In this document: positions 6,511-13,182 of the stretch, in pieces
How positions within the stretch are numbered: position 1 is the first letter of the stretch
Layout: each line of letters begins with the position of its first letter
Virus record (IMG/VR): IMGVR_UViG_3300027712_000183
Coordinates: 1 to 21,184 of that record
Strand: one strand, 5' to 3'
DNA: 21,184 bases
Origin: a virus
Made by a program: the position numbers and the translations under genes
The notes under the pieces: model-generated
Seen by the model: the letters and a program-made list of their open reading frames with translations, nothing else
The model's database searches: none
What the model was told of the DNA's origin: nothing

Positions 6511-6673
6511 CCAACATTCTGAGTGACATGTGAACGATGTCGCTTTGCGTCATCGTGTCCCCTGTCCGCTCCCTAATCCTCTGCTCCAAGCCAACCAGCA
6601 AATCGTGCACCACTGCACGGACACGTATTTGTCCGTCTTTGCGTTCGTCTGGTTGTTTTGCGCGTCGTGCCAT
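6407..6673 (-). CDS. Ribbon-helix-helix-like DNA-binding protein, candidate repressor
   Basis: 88 residues on the minus strand. After a basic N-terminus (MARRAKQPDERKD) comes a possible beta strand (GQIRVRAVV), helix LLVGLEQRIRERTG, a turn, and helix TQSDIVHMSLRMLAKAI. That is the order and length of a MetJ/Arc-type ribbon-helix-helix domain, but the match is by pattern only. A GGGAGG box lies about 13 bases upstream, a little far. It is transcribed away from the rightward promoter near 6740-6780 and converges with the excisionase-like gene, overlapping it tail to tail by 104 bases. This position suits a lysogeny regulator acting on the nearby palindrome. The reading could be wrong if the frame is a shadow. 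Confidence 0.6.
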   Translation of the reverse strand: MARRAKQPDERKDGQIRVRAVVHDLLVGLEQRIRERTGDTMTQSDIVHMSLRMLAKAIAPDLASTPSGVEFLASALAASDQPPERAPE

Positions 6674-6739
6674 GTCGCAATGCTAGACCTCCCGACCCGG
6701 CGCCGAAATGGGAAAATCAAAATATTTGTAACTTAGCCG

Positions 6740-6780
6740 TTGACGCTGTGCCGACATAGTGCATACAACAGTTGGCACAG
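6740..6780 (+). promoter_or_regulatory. Early rightward promoter with overlapping palindromic operator
   Basis: TTGACG (6740-6745) is a good -35 box. TACAAC (6764-6769), 18 bases further, is a fair -10 box. An inverted repeat overlaps this promoter: CTGTGCCGAC (6746-6755) and GTTGGCACAG (6771-6780) match at 9 of 10 positions, separated by 15 bases. The arms lie just inside the -35 and just past the -10, so a dimer bound there would block RNA polymerase. It would drive the long early operon that starts at 6794. The repressor is not shown; the RHH-like gene at 6407-6673 is the nearest candidate. Confidence 0.6.
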
Positions 6781-6793
6781 GGAGCGGTTAGCG

Positions 6794-6916
6794 ATGTGGA
6801 AAATAATCGGGATCGGGATCGCCCTCTGTACTACTGGGTGCTCCCACATTCAGACCGAGATCCAAGTGTCGTATCAGTCCGGTGGCACATCTGTGACCAC
6901 CACTATCAGGAGATAA
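6794..6916 (+). CDS. 40-residue lipoprotein-like peptide
   Basis: A short frame, ATG 6794 to TAA 6914-6916. The N-terminus MWKIIGIGIALCTTGCSHIQ has a charged residue, a hydrophobic core and a cysteine at position 16 preceded by T-T-G, a passable lipobox. The mature part would be only about 25 residues, rich in Ser, Thr and Gln. A GGGAG box precedes the ATG at suitable distance, and the AGGAGA at its 3' end serves the next gene. It is the first gene after the early promoter. Secreted lipopeptides from prophages can mediate superinfection exclusion, but that role here is speculation. Confidence 0.6.
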   Translation: MWKIIGIGIALCTTGCSHIQTEIQVSYQSGGTSVTTTIRR

Positions 6917-6919
6917 ACC

Positions 6920-7162
6920 ATGAGCTACAGCAGCAGGATCGAGAGACTTGAGTCGGAGCTGACAGGATTGATTATGTACCGACGCGATCAGATCAGTAAG
7001 CGCAGTCGGGCGCATGCCTGCGGCAGTACCAGCATTTTTAGATTTTACTGCCGGAACATAGCAAAAGCAGACGAGGCGATCAGCCGGCTACACGAGTCAC
7101 TCGAGATAGCACGCTGCTCGACTATCCGATGGACAGTGACAACTCCTGTGGAGGTCGCCTAA
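6920..7162 (+). CDS. Hypothetical early protein, 80 residues
   Basis: The ATG at 6920 follows AGGAGATAAACC, a clear ribosome-binding site. Two helical stretches (SSRIERLESELTGLIMYRRDQISKRSR and AKADEAISRLHESLEIAR) have heptad-like spacing and may form a coiled coil or helical hairpin. Charge is mostly basic. No domain is recognised. The stop TAA (7160-7162) overlaps the csrA start as TAATG, and GTGGAGG near its end serves as the csrA ribosome-binding site. Confidence 0.7.
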   Translation: MSYSSRIERLESELTGLIMYRRDQISKRSRAHACGSTSIFRFYCRNIAKADEAISRLHESLEIARCSTIRWTVTTPVEVA

Positions 7163-7359
7163 TGCTGTGCCTGTCAGCCCGTCCAGTGTCGTGTGGTGGA
7201 GAGACCATCGTACTCAAGACTGCGCATGGAGACATCTCATTGGTCATCGCTGACATCGATGGAGGCAGAGTTCGCATTGGCATTCATGCTCCGGCAGATG
7301 TCAAGATAGTGCGAGTTAAACAAGTAATTAATAAACTTAAGCAGGAGGTTGTTACGTGA
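7162..7359 (+). CDS. csrA: CsrA-type translational regulator
   Basis: 65 residues from ATG 7162, the usual CsrA length. The open frame extends to 7129, but the overlap TAATG with GGAGG upstream marks 7162. Family features are visible: MLCLSARPV at the N-terminal strand, GETIVLK, and the core GGRVRIGIHAPADVKIVR, which matches the VRIGxxAPxxVxVxR signature; Arg51 corresponds to the RNA-binding Arg44. About three extra residues lie between strand 1 and GET. CsrA dimers bind GGA-containing leader RNAs and block or stabilise mRNAs. In a phage it could redirect host gene expression or time phage genes. Its own stop overlaps the next start. Confidence 0.87.
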   Translation: MLCLSARPVSCGGETIVLKTAHGDISLVIADIDGGRVRIGIHAPADVKIVRVKQVINKLKQEVVT

Positions 7360-7595
7360 TAAAAAACTTCCCGCGGCCAGTGGTCTGGACTCGCGACAGC
7401 CTGGGCCGAGCGATCCAGATACCACCCGATATTAAAGTATGCAACTGCTCGAGGTGCAATAGGCTATGTGTGCGCAGGTGGTACATGTCTGATCCGCAGG
7501 TCAGCGAGCTGGTCGATACGGGATGGGTCTGTCTTTACGGTCGTCACGTCGATGGCCGTCCAGTATGTGTGGGATGTTTTGAGGAGATGAAGTGA
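7356..7595 (+). CDS. Small zinc-ribbon-like protein
   Basis: 79 residues starting at GTG 7356, which overlaps the csrA stop (GTGA). Cysteine pairs CNCSRC (about residues 29-34) and CVGC (about 71-74) bracket a Trp/Tyr-rich middle (RRWYMSD, DTGWVCLYGRH), so it probably binds one zinc. No enzymatic motif. The stop overlaps the next start (GTGA), keeping it within the coupled early operon. It might bind nucleic acid or a host protein; I do not recognise a family. Confidence 0.7.
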   Translation: MIKNFPRPVVWTRDSLGRAIQIPPDIKVCNCSRCNRLCVRRWYMSDPQVSELVDTGWVCLYGRHVDGRPVCVGCFEEMK

Positions 7596-8341
7596 GCAGA
7601 TTAAGCAATATCCAGAAGGGGCCTAGCAACCTAGCGCCACGCATAGTTATCTATGGCACCGAAGGTATCGGCAAGTCGACCTTTGGATCGCAGGCACCAA
7701 CGCCCATTTTTATCCAGACAGAAGATGGCCTTGGGCAGATTTCTGTAGACAAGTTTCCGGTGGCGCTAAAGCTCAGCTCGGTGCTCAGCGATCTGCAAGC
7801 ACTCGAGGATAACGACCACCAGTACGGCACTGTCGTGATCGACTCGCTGGACTGGCTCGAGCGCCTGATATGGGATCACATCTGCACCGAGTACAGCGTT
7901 GCATCGATCGAGCTGGCGGCCGGCGGGTATGGCAAGGGATATGTGCAGGCTGTCCGCATATGGCGCGACATCCTTGGGCATCTAGACCGGCTACGTGATC
8001 GACGCGGTATGTGTGTAGTATGCGTAGCGCACGCCAAGATTGAGCGCTTCGAGGATCCCGAGTCTGCCTCATATGACCGCTATGCGCCACGTCTGCACAA
8101 GCTGGCATCTGGGCTGATATGCGAGTGGGCAGATGCTGTCCTTTTCGCTACACGTAAGATCCGAACTCTCGAAGAGAAGACCAAAGCCGGCACGCGGGTG
8201 ATAGCGTCTTCGGTGAAGGGTGCCGAGGACCGTGTCCTTCGCACTGTGGGGGGGCCAGCATGCGTGGCCAAGAACCGGTTCGGTATCCAGCAGGACATCC
8301 CTCTGTCCTGGGATGCCTTCATGACATCTATGGGAGCCTAA
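7592..8341 (+). CDS. RecA-fold ATPase, Sak4-like (AAA_24)
   Basis: 249 residues from GTG 7592. The P-loop GTEGIGKST lies at residues 22-30. The Walker B strand GTVVIDSLDWL has Asp84. A later strand (GMCVVCVAHAKIERF) carries the polar and His residues seen after motif B in phage RecA-like proteins. This is the PF13479-type ATPase found in many phages and called Sak4, which helps single-strand annealing and recombination together with a DNA-binding protein. The next gene is the expected partner, a DUF669 protein. No transmembrane part. The domain is complete and the length is typical. Confidence 0.87.
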   Translation: MSRLSNIQKGPSNLAPRIVIYGTEGIGKSTFGSQAPTPIFIQTEDGLGQISVDKFPVALKLSSVLSDLQALEDNDHQYGTVVIDSLDWLERLIWDHICTEYSVASIELAAGGYGKGYVQAVRIWRDILGHLDRLRDRRGMCVVCVAHAKIERFEDPESASYDRYAPRLHKLASGLICEWADAVLFATRKIRTLEEKTKAGTRVIASSVKGAEDRVLRTVGGPACVAKNRFGIQQDIPLSWDAFMTSMGA

Positions 8342-8346
8342 ACGAT

Positions 8347-8964
8347 ATGAATCTGAAAGAATTCGATCTGCCTAATGTGACACCGATGCAGCCTCGGACA
8401 TCTGAGCCGCTGCCGCCGGGAGACTACATGGTCGAGATTATCGAGGCGAAGGAGATGGCGAACAAGAAGACTGACGGTACCCATCTGAGCCTGACATTCC
8501 GCGTCATGGACGGTGACTACCGGAGGCGCCAGCACTGGCAGCGGCTCAACCTCAAGAACTCCAATCCCATGGCGAAGGAGATGGCCAAGGCTGAGTTAGC
8601 CTCGATCGCCGTGGCTGTCGGCATCCCTAATCCAGAAGACTCGAGCGAGCTATGCAGCATACCGCTATCGATAACAATCGCACACAAGAAGAGAACAGAT
8701 GGTACCGGAGGCACAGACGCATCAATAGTTGCGTACCGCCCCGCTGGCGAGCATCCGGGAGATGAGGCACAGGCTGCCGCAGCGTTCTCCGCCTTCTCAA
8801 GTGGCAGCAAGCCGGCAGCAAAACCAGCAGCTCGCTCGCCCGTGCAGCCGCCAATCGCACCACCCAGACGTCCATCGTGGGGAGCTAGGCAGGCTAATCC
8901 GCCCTACCAACCAGTAGCAGCCAAGACCGACGACGATATGGATGCAGCCGACATTCCGTTCTAA
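8347..8964 (+). CDS. DUF669-like ssDNA-binding protein with SSB-type tip
   Basis: 205 residues from ATG 8347. Residues about 1-130 fit the DUF669 family: LPPGDYMVEIIEAKEMANKKTDG, LSLTFRVMDGDYRRRQHWQRLNL and a C-terminal strand block. The family is usually found beside Sak4-type ATPases and is thought to bind single-stranded DNA. The tail is Pro/Ala-rich, disordered and ends DDDMDAADIPF, very like the acidic tip by which bacterial SSB recruits replication proteins. I infer that this protein takes the SSB role for the phage. No Cys cluster or catalytic motif is present. Confidence 0.83.
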   Translation: MNLKEFDLPNVTPMQPRTSEPLPPGDYMVEIIEAKEMANKKTDGTHLSLTFRVMDGDYRRRQHWQRLNLKNSNPMAKEMAKAELASIAVAVGIPNPEDSSELCSIPLSITIAHKKRTDGTGGTDASIVAYRPAGEHPGDEAQAAAAFSAFSSGSKPAAKPAARSPVQPPIAPPRRPSWGARQANPPYQPVAAKTDDDMDAADIPF

Positions 8965-9081
8965 GTCATTGAGCCATGGGTTGGGTGAGTATGGATATCG
9001 GCAGGGTTGTGGTCGACTTCTTAGTACAGCTGATGCGCTGCCTGTCGACGACCTGAAAGCCCAACCTATTGATCGTTCCAC

Positions 9082-9126
9082 GCGCGTGCTGACGCGCACC
9101 CCGACCGGGCGGGGCCATGGATGGCC
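9082..9126. repeat. Hairpin cluster upstream of the primase gene
   Basis: The 198-base gap 8965-9162 contains GCGCGT-GCTG-ACGCGC (9082-9097), CCCCG-ACCGGG-CGGGG (9099-9114) and the palindrome-like GGCCATGGATGGCC (9113-9126). The first hairpin has the same loop as the one at 4552-4565 but different stem pairs, and both sites are followed by a G/C hairpin and CCATGGATGG. No U-tract follows, so this is more likely a processing, attenuation or protein-binding site than a terminator. The primase ATG at 9163 has its own AAGGAGG box. Nothing else is seen in the gap. Confidence 0.5.
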
Positions 9127-9162
9127 AACCCGACAATATAGATTGACGACAAGGAGGTTGAG

Positions 9163-11268
9163 ATGGACGAGGATCTGCTGCTCGATGCGGCTCTTAAATA
9201 CGCGCGCTTGGGCTATCCTGTTTTTCCGGCCAAGCCGGGCAATAAGTTCCCGATCATTACTGGCGGTCGCAACTCTGCCACAACAGGCCAGCAGCAGATT
9301 AAGGCATGGTGGACGCAGTGGCCCAACGCCAACATTGGGCTCAATACTGACAGCCTTGTCGTGGTCGACATCGACGGTCTGGATAATGCGTGGCCAGCAG
9401 ATCAAGAGGCTGGAGCGCAGCTCGCCGAAGTGCCCACCAGCATGACGCCAAATTCTGGGCGGCACCATGTGTTTCGGCAACCCCAGGGTAAGCGCTGGCG
9501 CAGCACGGCCAGTCGCCTCGGTGAGCATGTCGACACTCGTGCTTATGGTGGCTACATCATTGTGCCACCGAGCCAATTACCTGCCGGCCAGTACCACTGG
9601 ATTGATGGCCTCGAGCTCGATGTTCCGGCGCAAGAACTTAAGGAACCACCGCCGTGGCTGGCAGCCATGCTCGACGATCTTGAGAACGGCACACGCCTGA
9701 CGCCTATCGGAAACACCACCGCAGGCGACGGCAACGCCATCGGATCTGGCCAGCGCAATGTGGCCTTGGCGCGGTTAGCGGGCAGCATGCGGTCAAAGGG
9801 CATGACGAAGGCTGAGATCTTTGCAGCCATATCGGTGGTAAATGCCGACCGATGCAACCCGCCACTTGATGATATCGAAGTTCGGAAGATTGCTGAGAGC
9901 GTGGCGCGCTATGAGCCCTCGCAGATATTCACGGCCTTTAGTGAAGACCATTGGGGGGCCAACGTGCAAGCGGTCCAGGAAGAGGCTAAGCAGACGCCGG
10001 CAACGGATAATGTGTGCGATCCCGGCGCATTCCCGGAAGACTTGCTCGAAGTGCCCGGCCTTGTCGGCGCAGTCATGGATTACATCGAGCAGTCAAGTTA
10101 TCGTTCTCAGCCAGTGCTCGCTCTTGCTTCTGCGATCAGCCTGATGTCGCTGCTGACCGGACGCAAGGTGCGGGATGCAGTAAACACTCGACCAAACATC
10201 TACTCCATTGGCGTGGCTGCATCTGGAGCAGGAAAAGAAAGTGGGCGCAGTGCCATCAAGAGCCTGCTTGTCGCAGCCGGTGGAGCTCAGCACATCGGTG
10301 AAGGTCTGGCTTCGCACACGGGGCTGGTGAACACCATGGGCCAGCAACCCTCGATGATTTGGCTAATCGATGAAGTGGGGCGGTGGCTACGGTCGCTCAA
10401 TGCGAACGCCGAAAAAGCACCACCACATCTGGCAGGAATTATCAGCAATCTGATGAAGTTCTACACTTCGTCTGGCGGCGTGTATCTGGGTGACCATTAT
10501 GCGGACATCAGTAATCGTGTTATTATCAACCAGCCGAACGTAGTACTCTATGGCACGACAGTACCGGAAAGTCTGTTTCACGGGCTGACTTCGGAATCAA
10601 TCGCTGACGGATTCTTGAACCGCGTGTTTATATTTGAGACGCCAGATATCCACGCAAAGAAAAAGAAGCCGACGTTATTTGAACCACCCGAGGGTCTTGC
10701 GCTTGATTGCCAGGGCTGGCTGGCGTGGCGCCCATCCCCCGGGAACCTGAGCGAGATTAATCCTCGCACCATGATAGTGCCAGCAACTATGTCTGCCGAA
10801 GCACTCTTCGAGAATTTCGATAATCATGTCGAGGAGCGACAGGAGAAGGAGCTGAAGCCCTTTGGTGCGCTGTGGGCGCGCACAGTCGAGAAGGCGCGCA
10901 AGCTAGCCCTTATCTATGCGTGCTCGACCGCTACGCCTGGCGAAGCATTTACCATCGATGAGGCTGCCGTCACATGGGCCTGCCGAGTCTCGGAGTATCT
11001 CACCCTGCGACTTATCTGGCTCGCCAAGACTTGGATCAGCGATGGCCCCTTCGACTCACGGCGGAAGCGAGTGCTGCGGGTGCTGCGTGACGCTGGCAAG
11101 GGAGGGATGACGCGCACTGAACTTAGCCGTCGCACTCAATCACTACGGCCGGCGGAACGCGAAGAGGTGATTGCGTCTCTGGTCCAGTCTGGAGAGATTG
11201 AATTAGTACAAATAGAAAAAATTGGCGCAGGTCGTCCGGCAGCTCGCCTTGTTTGCCTAGATTTATAG
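9163..11268 (+). CDS. Prim-Pol / DUF3987 primase-helicase
   Basis: 701 residues, ATG preceded by AAGGAGG. Residues about 5-165 are a bifunctional primase-polymerase (Prim-Pol, PF09250) domain: FPAKPGNKFP, the metal-binding LVVVDIDG (Asp69, Asp71), GRHHVF (His101/102) and VDTRAYGGYIIVPPS. Residues about 195-255 resemble a PriCT_1 domain. From about 285 a DUF3987-type helicase ATPase domain follows, with the P-loop ASGAGKES (Lys358) and Walker B-like MIWLIDE (Asp403, Glu404). The P-loop has Glu359 where Ser/Thr is usual. The last 60 residues (RRKRVLRVLRDAGKGGMTRTELSRR, then a Gly/Arg-rich end) form a winged helix. It should open the origin and lay down primers. An AT-rich repeat region lies just downstream. 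Confidence 0.9.
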   Translation: MDEDLLLDAALKYARLGYPVFPAKPGNKFPIITGGRNSATTGQQQIKAWWTQWPNANIGLNTDSLVVVDIDGLDNAWPADQEAGAQLAEVPTSMTPNSGRHHVFRQPQGKRWRSTASRLGEHVDTRAYGGYIIVPPSQLPAGQYHWIDGLELDVPAQELKEPPPWLAAMLDDLENGTRLTPIGNTTAGDGNAIGSGQRNVALARLAGSMRSKGMTKAEIFAAISVVNADRCNPPLDDIEVRKIAESVARYEPSQIFTAFSEDHWGANVQAVQEEAKQTPATDNVCDPGAFPEDLLEVPGLVGAVMDYIEQSSYRSQPVLALASAISLMSLLTGRKVRDAVNTRPNIYSIGVAASGAGKESGRSAIKSLLVAAGGAQHIGEGLASHTGLVNTMGQQPSMIWLIDEVGRWLRSLNANAEKAPPHLAGIISNLMKFYTSSGGVYLGDHYADISNRVIINQPNVVLYGTTVPESLFHGLTSESIADGFLNRVFIFETPDIHAKKKKPTLFEPPEGLALDCQGWLAWRPSPGNLSEINPRTMIVPATMSAEALFENFDNHVEERQEKELKPFGALWARTVEKARKLALIYACSTATPGEAFTIDEAAVTWACRVSEYLTLRLIWLAKTWISDGPFDSRRKRVLRVLRDAGKGGMTRTELSRRTQSLRPAEREEVIASLVQSGEIELVQIEKIGAGRPAARLVCLDL

Positions 11269-11273
11269 GCAAA
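11252..11273 (+). terminator. Stem-loop over the primase stop codon
   Basis: TTTGCCTA (11252-11259) and TAGGCAAA (11266-11273) form a perfect 8-bp stem with a 6-base loop. The stop codon is inside it. No run of T follows at once, so it may slow ribosomes or mark an RNA end rather than terminate by itself. The repeat at 11285 ends with TTTTTT and could supply termination a little further on. Confidence 0.4.
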
Positions 11274-11284
11274 TCATGGCACCG

Positions 11285-11470
11285 GTGAATTAATTAATTA
11301 TTACTAGGTCACCTTTTTTCTTACCGGGGCCAATAAGTGAATTAATTAATTATTACTAGGTACCTTTTACCAGAAAACACTGTAATCCTCGTACGGAGAA
11401 AGCCAGAAAAGAGGCGACCTAGTAATAATTAAATAATTATTATATATATTATTTTTATATTATATTTAAT
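11285..11470. other. Candidate replication origin: repeats with AT-rich stretch
   Basis: Two identical 25-base direct repeats (11285-11309 and 11337-11361, 52 bases apart) read GTGAATTAATT...ACTAGGT and both continue with ACCTTTT, the first with one extra C. A third copy lies inverted at about 11407-11432; its reverse complement matches the first copy at nearly all of its last 26 positions. The inverted copy runs into an almost pure A/T stretch to about 11470. Repeats plus an AT-rich unwinding zone, immediately after the primase-helicase gene, is the usual layout of a phage or plasmid origin. Alternatives are a bidirectional terminator pair or operator sites, since each repeat ends in a T-run. 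The gene-free gap 11269-11557 contains nothing else I can call. Confidence 0.6.
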
Positions 11471-11557
11471 GCTATCCAAACATGTTAGCCATGATCGTGA
11501 CGGCAGTTTATTAGAGTCTGGTTGGGGCGTGGAACAGTTGGTCGAAGGAGAGAGTGG

Positions 11558-12148
11558 ATGAGCTTAGTTGTCGCATGCGATGTGGATATAGAGGCACGGG
11601 GCAATGAGTGGGGCGAGGTTACGTCGGGCAAATACGAGGATGAAGAAGCAGCCTGTGAGCATTTTGACAGATTGGCCATTGCTGCTGGCTGGATCGTGCA
11701 CAAGGAAGTCGTTGGCGAGTGCCGACAGCCGCGACTAGGTGTTGAGCACAAAAGCCATTACCGCATAGATCGGATTCTCGAGCCGACTGCAGCGCTTTGG
11801 CGAGGTGGATGGAATCGTGGCTTTGTCGGAATAGAGATTAAGCGCTCAAGGGAAAAGCTTGGGCCAGTCATTGCTCAAGTAATTGATTATGCCCGTTGCG
11901 CATGGTTTATCAGCGGCGGTAGGTGGGTCGAGTGCGAATACAATTTCATCTTCCCATGCGAGAAGGTCAGTGGAAACACATTAAGCATTATGACATCCCA
12001 GAAGATTGGTGTCGCAATGCCTAGGGTTGATTGGGGTGGTGACAGGCAAGTCAGTTTAGCGCTGATCTTTGGTGGGCGATTATGTCATTTCCGTGACAAG
12101 AATGTAGACATGAGTCAAATGGGTGGCAACAAGGCGGGATCAAGATGA
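11558..12148 (+). CDS. PD-(D/E)XK-like nuclease
   Basis: 196 residues from ATG 11558, preceded by AAGGAGAG. A longer frame from TTG 11522 has no ribosome-binding site. The nuclease core can be traced: an N-terminal helix (ACEHFDRLAIAAGW), RIDRIL with Asp71, the strand FVGIEIKRS with Glu93 and Lys95 (E-x-K), then the helix VIAQVIDYARCAWF with Gln107 and Asp110-Tyr111. This order is that of PD-(D/E)XK enzymes, which in phages act as exonucleases, resolvases or restriction-like nucleases. The C-terminal third is beta-rich and unknown. Placement after the primase and origin suggests replication or recombination. The assignment is by motif only, and substrate is unknown. Confidence 0.65.
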   Translation: MSLVVACDVDIEARGNEWGEVTSGKYEDEEAACEHFDRLAIAAGWIVHKEVVGECRQPRLGVEHKSHYRIDRILEPTAALWRGGWNRGFVGIEIKRSREKLGPVIAQVIDYARCAWFISGGRWVECEYNFIFPCEKVSGNTLSIMTSQKIGVAMPRVDWGGDRQVSLALIFGGRLCHFRDKNVDMSQMGGNKAGSR

Positions 12149-12357
12149 CCAAGACAGAAGCGATCCAAACAATTATCGACCAGTTCGAGGGTGGTCTGGC
12201 GCTGACCGATCTTCAATCGGTCTGGCTGCTTAAGGAGCTAACCGACACGCGCAAAGTGATCAGGGAAAACTGCTCCATGCGATGCCTGGGCAAGGACATG
12301 CTGCAGGACTGGGCCAAGGACATCCTCGACGGTCCGATCGTACCGCCGGAATGCTAG
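12145..12357 (+). CDS. Hypothetical protein, 70 residues
   Basis: Starts inside the upstream stop (ATGA at 12145-12148). It is mostly helical (TKTEAIQTIIDQFEGGLALTDLQSVWLLKELTDTRKVI) with a short C-terminal Cys, Pro and acidic end. No motif recognised. Codon use and coupling match neighbouring early genes, so it is probably real. A role with the nuclease or the following genes cannot be judged. Confidence 0.6.
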   Translation: MTKTEAIQTIIDQFEGGLALTDLQSVWLLKELTDTRKVIRENCSMRCLGKDMLQDWAKDILDGPIVPPEC

Positions 12358-12386
12358 CGTCGGCGCATGTCCTTTGGAGGTTTCCG

Positions 12387-12653
12387 ATGAAGGTAACGAT
12401 CAGCGTCGAGAACAACGGGCTGGACATCGAGGTGTCGCACAACGACGCGGAGCGGACGGTCAGTCTGGTCTGCATGCGCGACAGCCACACCGTGCTCGCG
12501 GGCACTCTGGAGATCGCCGAGGCAGACACCCTCGGGTACGTGCTACAGACGATCGCCGAGGGGCTCCGGCACACGTCGGACGACATAGAGAGTGATGATG
12601 ACGACGACGATGATGACACTGACGAAGACGACGACGGCAATGTCCCGAAGTGA
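12387..12653 (+). CDS. Small protein with polyacidic tail
   Basis: 88 residues from ATG 12387 with TTTGGAGG upstream. Residues 1-70 read as a small alpha/beta domain (MKVTISVENNGLDIEVSHND, VSLVCMRDSHTVLAG, LGYVLQTIAEGL). The last 20 residues are almost all Asp/Glu/Ser from a GAC/GAT trinucleotide tract, ending GNVPK. A polyacidic tail can mimic DNA or bind basic proteins, so an inhibitor or chaperone-like role is possible. The tail overlaps the start of the sigma-factor gene (ATG 12640) in another frame. Confidence 0.65.
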   Translation: MKVTISVENNGLDIEVSHNDAERTVSLVCMRDSHTVLAGTLEIAEADTLGYVLQTIAEGLRHTSDDIESDDDDDDDDTDEDDDGNVPK

Positions 12654-13182
12654 ACTATTGCAATTATTCACCGAGAATATCCGGCTCGTCTACAAAGCTT
12701 GTCAGGTATACAAGCCAGCCAAGATGGACAAGGACGACTGGGAGCAGGAGTGCATGCTGTATCTGCTGGAGCACCTTGAGTACTTCGATCCGGTTCGGTC
12801 TTGCTGGACGACATACGTCTACCTCATGGTCTGGTCCTGCTGCACACGGATCAGTCGACGCCTGAAAACGCGCCGGCACATTAGCGGACAGAGTATCTCC
12901 GGATCTGTGCGGGAGGATGGCAGCGAGATCATTCAGCTTCTGGCTCGAGACGAGTCCGACAGATTGGACGAGATGATCGATGCCGAGGACCGTGTCCGAC
13001 TGTTGAGATCCAAGGCTAGGCGTGGAGTCCAACCAATAATCGACGCCATGCTGTCCGACAAGTCGATGGCGAGCGTTTCTCGGGATCTGGGTGTCAGCAG
13101 GCAATCGATCAATGAGCGATGGCGCAAGTGTGTAATGGACTGGCGGGAGGGCATGCGTGATGGAAGGATCTGGATCGACTGA
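12640..13182 (+). CDS. Sigma-70 family-like RNA polymerase factor
   Basis: 180 residues from ATG 12640. An earlier in-frame start at 12592 would read through the acidic tract as Met/Thr repeats and is unlikely. Residues about 8-75 fit sigma region 2: NIRLVYKACQVY, DDWEQECMLYLLEHLEYFDP and TTYVYLMVWSCCTRISRR, the promoter -10 and core-binding part. Residues about 125-165 (GVQPIIDAMLSDKSMASVSRDLGVSRQSINERWRK) fit a region 4 helix-turn-helix that reads the -35 box. The middle is short and charged, as in group 4-like factors. A phage sigma factor in the early operon is a natural switch for late genes. It overlaps the gene before it by 14 bases and the gene after it. Confidence 0.8.
   Translation: MSRSELLQLFTENIRLVYKACQVYKPAKMDKDDWEQECMLYLLEHLEYFDPVRSCWTTYVYLMVWSCCTRISRRLKTRRHISGQSISGSVREDGSEIIQLLARDESDRLDEMIDAEDRVRLLRSKARRGVQPIIDAMLSDKSMASVSRDLGVSRQSINERWRKCVMDWREGMRDGRIWID

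Noticed and set aside
8797-9576. 259-residue open frame on the minus strand
   Set aside because: It lies across the well-supported DUF669 gene, a gap and the primase start, has no recognisable domain, and looks like a shadow in GC-rich coding DNA.
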